Source: CAVVFX01 sp963747535
GTDB lineage: Bacteria > Acidobacteriota > Terriglobia > Bryobacterales > Bryobacteraceae
Reading direction: 5' to 3'
DNA length: 64,000 nucleotides
NCBI GenBank assembly: GCA_963747535.1
Contig: CAVVFX010000006.1
Location: 558,001-622,000 of the forward strand
Shown: positions 19,136-26,123 of the stretch, one piece after another
How positions within the stretch are numbered: position 1 is the stretch's first letter
Layout: every line of letters begins with the position of its first letter
Program-made: the position numbers and the translations under genes
Notes under the pieces: generated by a model
Database searches by the model: none
What the model was told of the DNA's origin: nothing
Seen by the model: the letters and a program-made list of their open reading frames with translations, nothing else

Positions 19136-20527
19136 CTATGTGTTCGCCACCGTTCCGGCATGTTGCTGCCAATAGGACCTGAGCTTTAGCGCCATTAAGA
19201 GCCCCGTTGCACCGCTGCACAACGGCACTGCCAGAGCCGCTCCGGGCAGACCAAAACGCCAACTCATCCCGGTGGTGACGAGGATTGTAACTACCATCAT
19301 CATCAACTTGATACGGATAGGAGCTTGCGGTCGCTGAGTTGCGTAAAAGCCAGTATCACAGGTCGTAATAGCTCCGACACCAAGCAACTGAAGACTGATG
19401 ACGGGCAGGAGATAGGAATACGCCATGAAACGTTGGCCATACACCAGATGGAAGATCTGGCTGTGAAACGCCGCAAGGAAGAAAACGTAGGCCGAAGTAA
19501 GTGCGACAAACATTATCGCCACACGAATAACCGGCCGTTCGGTAGCCTTCACCCCGTGCCGGGTAAAGATTTGCGCGATGCGCGGTCCCACAGTTCGGGC
19601 GATCGAGAAAAGCACCTGAATCATCGGTAGGAGCATAGCGACCAATGCATTTAATCCTCCGATTCCGCTCAATCCCAGAAAATACGCGCTCGTGACAGAC
19701 AGGCTGTTGGTCTGCACCCAAGACATTCCCACCGTCCCTAGACCCCAGCGGCCCAGTCGCCAGTGCCGGCTCCAAACTTCCTGGAGAGGAGGCTCCTTTC
19801 CCGCGGCAGCCCGGGCATGCCGGTAGCGAAACAGAAGCATCACGCTGGCGGCGAATGCAGCAATCGCACAGCACAAGAACGCGCGAAATGGCGTAAGTCC
19901 ACCCGTGGCATGAGAGCGAATGAAACCGAGACCAAGAACAACGCAGTAAGCGAGCGACCCGGTTACCGCTCTTCCGGGAGAGAACTCCAGGTATGCGAAA
20001 TTGCGCGCTAGCCAGAAGAGCAGTACGAAAGGCGCAGCTAGCAACAGACCGGTGAATGCGCTGGCCAGCGAATCTTCGAGATGGAGCCACGAAGCGAAAA
20101 TTACGGCCGTTCCGGCAACCGCGACGAAAACACATGCGAATATCATGTGCAGACGAAGCAGCATGCGAATGTACCGGTCGTTCCTGTTCGGAAACAAGGA
20201 AAACCCTAAAACCAGCGACGGTTCGAGTAGCAGCGCCTGGTAGACGTTGGCGATCAACAGGAACGTCGCGAAAGCGGTCATATAGGCGCCGTAATATTTC
20301 GGTCCGCCCCACCTGGCAAGCGATATTCCTAACGCAAAGTTGGAACCCGAGATCAACGCCTGATCGAATATCGCCAGTGCGCCTCTCGAAAGCCAACTTC
20401 GAATGCCCGCGATCTCGTGCTGGATGTTAAGCTCGGCGGCCGCCAGTTTTCCCGCAAACCAGCCGTCCCTCGCGGAACTCGGAGGGTTCTCGGTTGCATC
20501 CAGGACCATTTGAGTTTCGTCAGACAT
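19136..20527 (-). CDS. Polysaccharide flippase, Wzx-like
   Basis: The start at 20527 (MSDETQMVLD) is preferred over 20569 because the broken paralogue at 8932 begins at the equivalent position. The 463-residue protein has about twelve hydrophobic segments after a cytoplasmic N-terminus (GWFAGKLAAAELNIQHE), including LISGSNFALGISLARWGGPKYYGAYM. It ends in a soluble basic tail. Wzx proteins flip undecaprenyl-PP-linked repeat units across the inner membrane. It is the only intact flippase in the window, so it presumably serves the whole polysaccharide locus. Confidence 0.85.
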   Translation of the reverse strand: MSDETQMVLDATENPPSSARDGWFAGKLAAAELNIQHEIAGIRSWLSRGALAIFDQALISGSNFALGISLARWGGPKYYGAYMTAFATFLLIANVYQALLLEPSLVLGFSLFPNRNDRYIRMLLRLHMIFACVFVAVAGTAVIFASWLHLEDSLASAFTGLLLAAPFVLLFWLARNFAYLEFSPGRAVTGSLAYCVVLGLGFIRSHATGGLTPFRAFLCCAIAAFAASVMLLFRYRHARAAAGKEPPLQEVWSRHWRLGRWGLGTVGMSWVQTNSLSVTSAYFLGLSGIGGLNALVAMLLPMIQVLFSIARTVGPRIAQIFTRHGVKATERPVIRVAIMFVALTSAYVFFLAAFHSQIFHLVYGQRFMAYSYLLPVISLQLLGVGAITTCDTGFYATQRPQAPIRIKLMMMVVTILVTTGMSWRFGLPGAALAVPLCSGATGLLMALKLRSYWQQHAGTVANT

Positions 20528-20909
20528 AAGTTTGATTCGTTGCAGCGCCATCCTAAACGGAGCCGCCACTAGCGGTTCGGCGAGGCGCTAGAAGGGAGTT
20601 CCCCGGGGTGGAAGTTGAGGGCTTTCTCACATAGCTTTTGCGACCTGAGAAAACATCCAACATTCCCGCAGATTCGGCTCTGAGATTGCCCGAAAACTCT
20701 AATCAAGTCGAGAAAACCGACTACACCAACGTATGAGGCCGGACAAGTAAAGGAAAATGTTCAATCGTTCGGCGCAAATTACCTTTGTTTCAAGCGGCAC
20801 ATCCCTCCGTGGCGGCGCAATCGGCTCCCACATTGGCTGCAGAGCCGCATGGCGATCTCCGCGCTCCGCTGCTGTATCGTGTCAGATCAGTTGATTTTTC
20901 GGATTGCTG
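20528..20909. other. Intergenic, 382 bp
   Basis: This lies between the flippase start and the VanZ-like stop. No convincing gene, RNA or terminator was seen. A promoter for the flippase-FkbM pair may be here, because the gap breaks the otherwise tight spacing of the minus-strand operon. Confidence 0.4.
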
Positions 20910-21425
20910 TCATTGGCTGAAATGCTTTTTGCGGCCGCGCCACACCATCCAGCACGCGAACGCCGCGGCCACTCCGCCAATGTCGTTCGACAGATCCCAC
21001 CATTCAAAAGCGGTATTGTACAAGCGATGCTGCATAGCTTCACCGAAGATCGCCACTGCGATCAAAAGCAAGGATGCGGCCGCTATATGTCCGCGAGTCC
21101 TGGCGGGAATCAACAGCACGATCATTGAAGCGGCAAACGCGGACGCGTGAAGAACGCCGTGCGGTAACCCGAGGGGGTTGAGACGGGTGTGATGATGACG
21201 AGCGAACCAACGGGAAATCGGAAGCTTTACGTCTGGCGATTTGAGTGAGACTATCAGGAGCACAGCTACAACCAGGGAAGCCAGTGTGTCAAATCGCCGC
21301 AGGCCAAGGAACTGGAGGATCGTATCCCTTGGCCTGCCCCCCTTACGGGAGTCCACCGGATGAAAGAAGAGGCAACTTTTCTCACCCGGCGCGCGGCGAA
21401 CTTGCATGAAATCCTCGTTCTTCAC
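20910..21425 (-). CDS. VanZ-like family membrane protein
   Basis: The 171-residue protein has four hydrophobic segments and the VanZ-like signature near the C-terminus (FGEAMQHRLYNTAFEWWDLSNDIGGVAAAF). The GTG start overlaps the stop of the sugar transferase by four bases; an ATG seven codons in is an alternative. VanZ-like proteins often occur at the end of exopolysaccharide gene sets, but their role there is not established. Tight coupling to the priming transferase suggests a part in polymer assembly at the membrane. Confidence 0.78.
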   Translation of the reverse strand: MKNEDFMQVRRAPGEKSCLFFHPVDSRKGGRPRDTILQFLGLRRFDTLASLVVAVLLIVSLKSPDVKLPISRWFARHHHTRLNPLGLPHGVLHASAFAASMIVLLIPARTRGHIAAASLLLIAVAIFGEAMQHRLYNTAFEWWDLSNDIGGVAAAFACWMVWRGRKKHFSQ

Positions 21426-22876
21426 ATCGCCCCACTGCCCCGCATCACGGCAGGAAGCGTTCGCGCCAAAATCTTAAAATCCAGAGCAAAGGACCACTTA
21501 TCGATATACTCCAGATCCTGTGCGATCCAATGTTCGAAGCTGGTGTTGCTTCTGCCGCTGACTTGCCACAAGCACGTCAGTCCGGGCTTCACGCTAAACC
21601 GCCGCATCAGCCACGGCTGGCTGAACCGCGAAACGTCCCGGCGGGGTAGCGGCCGCGGTCCGACCAGCGACATATCGCCCATAAATACATTGAAGAATTG
21701 CGGTAGCTCGTCGATGGAGGTCTTTCGCAGGAACCGGCCGAAAGGTGTGACCCGCGGATCTTGCCGGATCTTAAACACTGGGCCTCTTGCCTCATTCATC
21801 GATTCGAGCGCTGACTGCATCGCCTCGGCATTAGTGACCATGGTGCGGAACTTGAACATCCGAAACGTCCGCTTATTCAAGCCGAACCGGTCCTGCGCGA
21901 AAAGAACCGGACCCCTGCTCGTCAGCTTGATGCCGATCGCCGCAAAGAGCATGAGCGGTGAGAAAAGCGTGATCCCGGCGAGGGCCCCCATCACATCGAG
22001 GATTCGTTTGCCCAGTAACGCGCCGGGATCGTCGTGCGCCATCTTGTGCGAGACCATTGGCAAGCTGCCTTCGATCGCCGGTTCCGGTTTTCCTAACGAC
22101 GCATGGAAGAAGTCCGAAAGATAATGTACTTTTATGCCGACCCGCTCGCAAGTCTCGATCGATTTTTGAATATCGTCGTAGCGCGAACGGATGGGCAGCG
22201 CGATCAGTACCTCATCGACCACCTGCTGCATCAGGAATTGCTCGAGTCCATCGAGCACCGGCATATAGCGCGTCCGCACCGGCTCCAACACCGGCTGATA
22301 GAGTTCCCTGTCGACGAAACCGATCACCCGGTTCGGCGAGTCTCCCTGCCCTTCAATCTCCGCGCATAGGCGGGCCGCGCGAGGACCCGAGCCCAGGATC
22401 AGGATATTGCGCCGCCACGTCGCCAGCACGGGCAGCCGGGTCATCAGACAGAAAGTCGCCACGCGCCCGCTCACTCCCATGACCGAGAGGCCCAGCCAGT
22501 ACCAGGCGATCGACACGTAAGAGATCGCGCCCGTGCTTGATAAGAGAGGGAACGCCATCGCCAGTGGAGCGGCTAAACTGCAGGCGCCCAGGTGATGCGT
22601 GATTCCACGACCCACGGACCGGTATTGCTCAATCCGGTACACGCGGAAGATTTTCAGTAACGTGACCCAACCGGAGAGCAGAAGGAATAACAGCAGGCAG
22701 TTCTTAATAGTCACCCGGAGTGCCAAAAACTGAGTCAGTCCGTTCGGCATTCTGGCGGAATTCTCGGCAGCGAGAACCATCAGCAGAACTACCAGGCCGG
22801 AGATGACATCGTAGGCCTGGTGTAAACGAATCGGCGCCCACGGTCGAATCGATGAGTCCGTAGAAAATGAGTGCAT
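21422..22876 (-). CDS. Undecaprenyl-phosphate sugar phosphotransferase (WbaP/WcaJ-like priming enzyme)
   Basis: The ATG at 22876, preceded by AGGAAGGG, gives 484 residues; an upstream TTG overlapping the ABC transporter stop is less likely. Four N-terminal membrane segments are followed by a nucleotide-binding-like CoA_binding_3 domain (RNILILGSGPRAARLCAEIE, VIGFVDRE). The C-terminal bacterial sugar-transferase domain follows (KRILDVMGALAGITLFSPLMLFAAIGIKL, FRMFKFRTM, RKTSIDELPQFFNVFMGDMSLVGPRPL, GLTCLWQVSGR). It transfers a sugar phosphate from UDP-sugar to undecaprenyl phosphate and so starts each repeat unit. It lies directly downstream of the lasso exporter. Confidence 0.93.
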   Translation of the reverse strand: MHSFSTDSSIRPWAPIRLHQAYDVISGLVVLLMVLAAENSARMPNGLTQFLALRVTIKNCLLLFLLLSGWVTLLKIFRVYRIEQYRSVGRGITHHLGACSLAAPLAMAFPLLSSTGAISYVSIAWYWLGLSVMGVSGRVATFCLMTRLPVLATWRRNILILGSGPRAARLCAEIEGQGDSPNRVIGFVDRELYQPVLEPVRTRYMPVLDGLEQFLMQQVVDEVLIALPIRSRYDDIQKSIETCERVGIKVHYLSDFFHASLGKPEPAIEGSLPMVSHKMAHDDPGALLGKRILDVMGALAGITLFSPLMLFAAIGIKLTSRGPVLFAQDRFGLNKRTFRMFKFRTMVTNAEAMQSALESMNEARGPVFKIRQDPRVTPFGRFLRKTSIDELPQFFNVFMGDMSLVGPRPLPRRDVSRFSQPWLMRRFSVKPGLTCLWQVSGRSNTSFEHWIAQDLEYIDKWSFALDFKILARTLPAVMRGSGAM

Positions 22877-22914
22877 GAGTCCCTTCCTCGTAATTGCCTG
22901 TTGGGTTCGTGCCG

Positions 22915-24792
22915 TCAATCCGCGAACGTTGCGGTTACCGTCGGTTCTTCAGCGCCCGCACACGCTGAGTGCGCCTTCATCTGGAGCTTCCACGACTCCG
23001 CGTAGAGTCCGTTGCCCGCTAGCAAATCCCGGTGAGTGCCCGATTCCAAAGCCTCGCCGTCATCCATCAGGTGAATCAGGTCGGCCCGCATCGCGATGCT
23101 GAAGCGATGCGTAATGATCACCGCCGTTCGCCCGGCGCAAAGACCGCGCAGCCGTTCGAACCAATCGTGCTCGGCCCAGGGATCCATAAAGCTGGTGGGT
23201 TCATCCAGCAGCACCAGGGGAGCCCGCCGCAGAAAAGCGCGCGCCATGGCGATTCGCTGCCACTGTCCCGCGCTCAGTTCGTTGCCGTCCTCGAAAGACT
23301 TGCCCAAAAGGCTTCCATAACCCTCGGGTAGCCGTTCGATGAACTCCTCAGCGCCGGCGTTGCGAGCGGCTTCGACAATCTGCTCGTCGCTTGGATTACC
23401 GGCCAGATCGCCATAGCGAATGTTCTCTTTGACGGGTGCGTCGTAACTCGGCGGCGTCTGAAACAGAATCGAGATGTGCCTGCGCAAGTCCTCAATATCC
23501 ATCTCGCGCAGGTCGATTCCATCCACCTCGATCGATCCCGCCTCCGGGTCGTAGAATCGGCTCAGGAGTTTGACTAGTGTGCTCTTTCCCGCCCCATTCT
23601 TGCCCACGATCGCGACGATGCGGCCCGACGGAATGAAGAGATTCAGATTCCGTAGCGCTACCGCGTCGCTCCCCGGATAACGAAAAGTAACATTGCGGAA
23701 CCGCACCCCGGTCCGCAGCCAATCCGACATAGGAACGGGAGATTGAGGGTTGCGGATTTTCGGCTGGGTAGCCAGAAATTGAAAGAAGCTGCCCAGAAAC
23801 AGCGCGTTGGTGTAGACGTGACCGAGACTCGCGGTGCACATGCGCATCAATCCCTGCCCGCCCAGAAACGCCTGGTAACAAAGCGCCAGGTCTCCGAGCG
23901 TGGCGTGGCCGTTTACCACCCGCCAACCGACCCAGCCAATCGAAACTCCGACAATCGCGAGCGTCGCCACCGTCGACACCAGCCTCGCAAGGGTCTGGTT
24001 CCGGATCATCCCCAGCCGTTCCGTTCTCAGTTGATCGCGAATGGCCTGAAACTCGCTGTGAAAGTACTCTCCCAATTTGAAAAGGCGCATTTCCGGCGCA
24101 GCCCCGGGACTGGTGAATTTCTGATCATAGTAATCGGCCCACCGCCGCTGCACCGTGGTGTTCTCCCACCACTCGTGTGTCAGCCGGTTGAACCGCAGCA
24201 CAATGAAGACCGCCGGAGCCATGCTCAACAGGATCGCGGCCAGCATCCAGAGGCCATAGGTGGCCACGACCGCCGCGAACAACGCCAGCGTCACGCCGTT
24301 TTGAATAACGCTGCCCAAGTGCTCCAGCAGGTCCAGCGGACGATTCTGCGCGTCGTCCCGCGCGCGGTACAAGCTATCGAAGTATTCCGGCGACTCATAA
24401 AACTCAAGATCCACTTCGACCGACTTTCGATGTACCAGCGCACTGATGTAATCGCGAATCCTTTCCGCCTGCAGCGCCTTGACCCAATCGAGCAAACTCT
24501 GCAGTACTTCGGTCAGCAACGCCACGCACGCCATCAGCACGCCATACAGCAGTGCCTGTTTCATCGCGGGTGACTTCATGCCCGCCCTCAACCCGGCGGT
24601 CACGCTATCAATCAGCAATTTGACCAGAGTAATTCCGGCCAGTGGCATGCATCCCAGGACGACATGAATCAGGAGCCAGACCACACTCCAGCCCCGCGAT
24701 GCCTGCCAGATGAGCCTCCAGCCCATCACCAGGTCGTCCCGCAACGACGCCAGATTGATCAACTTCCTGATCAGGTGATTCTTAATCGCCAT
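22915..24792 (-). CDS. ABC transporter with fused permease and ATPase, lasso-peptide exporter (LarD/McjD-type)
   Basis: ATG 24792 overlaps the kinase stop by 11 bases and gives 625 residues; a longer frame to 24864 runs inside the kinase gene. The N-terminal half has about six membrane segments. The C-terminal half is an ATPase with Walker A VGKNGAGKSTLVKLL, signature LSAGQWQRIAMARAF, Walker B LVLLDEPTSFMDPWAE and the H-loop ITHRFS. No C39 peptidase domain is present, consistent with lasso exporters, whose leaders are removed by B2. The position in the cassette makes it the probable exporter and immunity protein. A role in lipid or polysaccharide export cannot be excluded. Confidence 0.85.
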   Translation of the reverse strand: MAIKNHLIRKLINLASLRDDLVMGWRLIWQASRGWSVVWLLIHVVLGCMPLAGITLVKLLIDSVTAGLRAGMKSPAMKQALLYGVLMACVALLTEVLQSLLDWVKALQAERIRDYISALVHRKSVEVDLEFYESPEYFDSLYRARDDAQNRPLDLLEHLGSVIQNGVTLALFAAVVATYGLWMLAAILLSMAPAVFIVLRFNRLTHEWWENTTVQRRWADYYDQKFTSPGAAPEMRLFKLGEYFHSEFQAIRDQLRTERLGMIRNQTLARLVSTVATLAIVGVSIGWVGWRVVNGHATLGDLALCYQAFLGGQGLMRMCTASLGHVYTNALFLGSFFQFLATQPKIRNPQSPVPMSDWLRTGVRFRNVTFRYPGSDAVALRNLNLFIPSGRIVAIVGKNGAGKSTLVKLLSRFYDPEAGSIEVDGIDLREMDIEDLRRHISILFQTPPSYDAPVKENIRYGDLAGNPSDEQIVEAARNAGAEEFIERLPEGYGSLLGKSFEDGNELSAGQWQRIAMARAFLRRAPLVLLDEPTSFMDPWAEHDWFERLRGLCAGRTAVIITHRFSIAMRADLIHLMDDGEALESGTHRDLLAGNGLYAESWKLQMKAHSACAGAEEPTVTATFAD

Positions 24793-25804
24793 GCGGCACC
24801 GCGCCCAAAGCTCGCGACTTCGCCCTGCTTCCCTGAACGTCTCGCGCGAGCGCATGCGCTTCAATCTGTCGCGCGAGCGGAATAATATCGTCGAGTCCGT
24901 CGAATGTGCGCACCCCGTACACAGGGACCTCGCGCAACAGTGTCGCAGTTGTGGTCATCTGTTCACGGCCGCCCGGCAGACCCCACCGGGTCGGTATCGA
25001 GTTCTTGATCAACTCGATGAAGGCCTCTGCTGGCGCGAGTGACTTGATTCCCGGTTCACCATCACGCGAGAGCGTGTAGATCCGGTCGAGCGGAACCGGC
25101 TCACGTGGAAACTCGCCGTCCATCAGGCGGGTTTTCTTTACTTGACTGGCGTGTAAGGCGGTCAGATCATCCTCCGCGATGCCGAGCGCCTGGGCGATCG
25201 CCGGATAGACCTTGACACGCGGGAATGCCGGGATCACCGCTGGTTCCGGCAACCTGTCGATCGCTGCGTTATCGTCGGCAATCAGCCGGTGGCCGCAACG
25301 TTGCAGGGCCAGCGCTATAGTCGATTTGCCGGCGCCGATGTGTCCCACGAACGCTACTCCACGGCCCCGTATCTCAACGACGCTCGCGTGCAGGACGTAG
25401 AAACCTCGCTGATGGAGCAGCACCGCAATCATCATGCCCTCTATGTAGAGTCGGATCAGCTCCGTGTCCGCTCCTGGGACCGGTGTCACCCGGATTTCGC
25501 GTCCCGCGATGACACGAAATCTTCCCACCTTTGGAAAGTGGCACACCACCTGGGAGGTGCGGAAATCCCAGTTCGCAGATGCGCATTCCACGGCGGCATC
25601 TTCTTTTTCCAAAACCACTTCCACATCCGCTCCCTCGCGCGGAGGCAGAAACTCCGGCAGCGCGACGTCCGACCGGATATCCAGGCCATATGCGTGCACC
25701 CGATACGGACTCGCCGCTGGTTCTGCTGTCAAGGGTCGCGCCAACCGGCACAAAACCGCGGCATCCGGCGCGTGTCCTGCACCGCGTAATTCTCTCTGTT
25801 CCAT
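24782..25804 (-). CDS. HprK-related kinase of a lasso-peptide cluster
   Basis: The start at ATG 25804 gives 340 residues. A GTG at 25858 is in frame but lies inside a hairpin. The N-terminal 130 residues are not recognised. From about residue 135 there is an HPr kinase C-like core: GFYVLHASVVEI, P-loop GHIGAGKST at 154-162, and LIADDNAAI with Asp177-Asp178. Full-length HprK and its HPr target context are absent. HprK-like enzymes in lasso clusters phosphorylate the precursor, and paeninodin-type kinases act on the C-terminal Ser. Here Ser43 is second to last, followed by Gly44, so either the specificity differs or another Ser/Thr is used. Confidence 0.82.
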   Translation of the reverse strand: MEQRELRGAGHAPDAAVLCRLARPLTAEPAASPYRVHAYGLDIRSDVALPEFLPPREGADVEVVLEKEDAAVECASANWDFRTSQVVCHFPKVGRFRVIAGREIRVTPVPGADTELIRLYIEGMMIAVLLHQRGFYVLHASVVEIRGRGVAFVGHIGAGKSTIALALQRCGHRLIADDNAAIDRLPEPAVIPAFPRVKVYPAIAQALGIAEDDLTALHASQVKKTRLMDGEFPREPVPLDRIYTLSRDGEPGIKSLAPAEAFIELIKNSIPTRWGLPGGREQMTTTATLLREVPVYGVRTFDGLDDIIPLARQIEAHALARDVQGSRAKSRALGAVPHGD

Positions 25805-25831
25805 GGATGGTGTTTCTGATTCGTTTGAGGT

Positions 25832-25859
25832 CGTGAGGCGGCCCCTTAGCCGCCCCACG
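25832..25859 (-). terminator. Stem-loop just downstream of the lasso precursor gene
   Basis: Eleven-base arms 25832-25842 and 25849-25859 pair with one mismatch around a six-base loop. The structure begins 15 bases beyond the precursor stop on the minus strand. No T-run follows, so it is more likely a partial attenuator or a 3'-end stabiliser than a full terminator. It would let precursor mRNA exceed that of the kinase and exporter downstream. Confidence 0.55.
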
Positions 25860-25874
25860 CTCCTGGGCGGAACT

Positions 25875-26009
25875 CTAACCGCTGATCGGTACGCCGTTAA
25901 ACGTAAAACCGTCGCTGACGCCGGCCGTCTTGTTCTTTAACGTCAGTTTTTCAACGCTGCCGAACGCCGTCAGAACGGGTGTGTTCCACGTCTTCTTTTG
26001 GCTGGACAT
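25875..26009 (-). CDS. Lasso peptide precursor, 44 residues
   Basis: ATG 26009 to TAG 25875-25877 encodes 44 residues. The leader fits the lasso consensus read by B1: W8-x2-P11-x-L13-x3-G17-x5-T23 (WNTPVLTAFGSVEKLT), with Trp in place of the usual Tyr. Thr23 as the penultimate leader residue predicts cleavage after Leu24. The core would run from Lys25 to Gly44, with Asp33 as residue 9, so a nine-residue macrolactam between Lys1 and Asp9 is expected. An eleven-residue tail (GFTFNGVPISG) would thread the ring; Phe35 and Phe37 are possible steric plugs. Cleavage one or two residues later would give 8- or 7-residue rings. A perfect AAAGGAGGT lies upstream. B1, B2 and C genes adjoin. Confidence 0.85.
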   Translation of the reverse strand: MSSQKKTWNTPVLTAFGSVEKLTLKNKTAGVSDGFTFNGVPISG

Positions 26010-26016
26010 TCCTGTT

Positions 26017-26025
26017 ACCTCCTTT
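26017..26025 (-). promoter_or_regulatory. Consensus ribosome binding site of the lasso precursor
   Basis: AAAGGAGGT on the minus strand is fully complementary to the 16S anti-SD sequence and ends seven bases before ATG 26009. It is among the strongest such sites in the window, which fits a substrate peptide needed in excess of its enzymes. Confidence 0.75.
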
Positions 26026-26090
26026 CGCTAAACATTCTCGGTTCACCGACCGATACCGTGGCTGAGGTCGAACCCTTACCATCGCGGGAG

Positions 26091-26123
26091 GGCCGCCTCC
26101 ACACAAACTTCTCGCCGGCGGCC
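26091..26123 (-). other. Stem-loop between cyclase stop and precursor gene
   Basis: Perfect seven-base arms (26091-26097 and 26117-26123) enclose a 19-base loop directly after the cyclase TGA (26124-26126). With the hairpin at 25832 it brackets the precursor gene. It could be an RNA-processing or stability element; the function is inferred only. Confidence 0.4.

Noticed and set aside
19356..20396. A 346-codon frame overlapping the flippase gene in another minus-strand frame
   Set aside because: It is rich in Arg and Cys without hydrophobic segments, while the alternative frame encodes a clear multi-span flippase with a paralogue.
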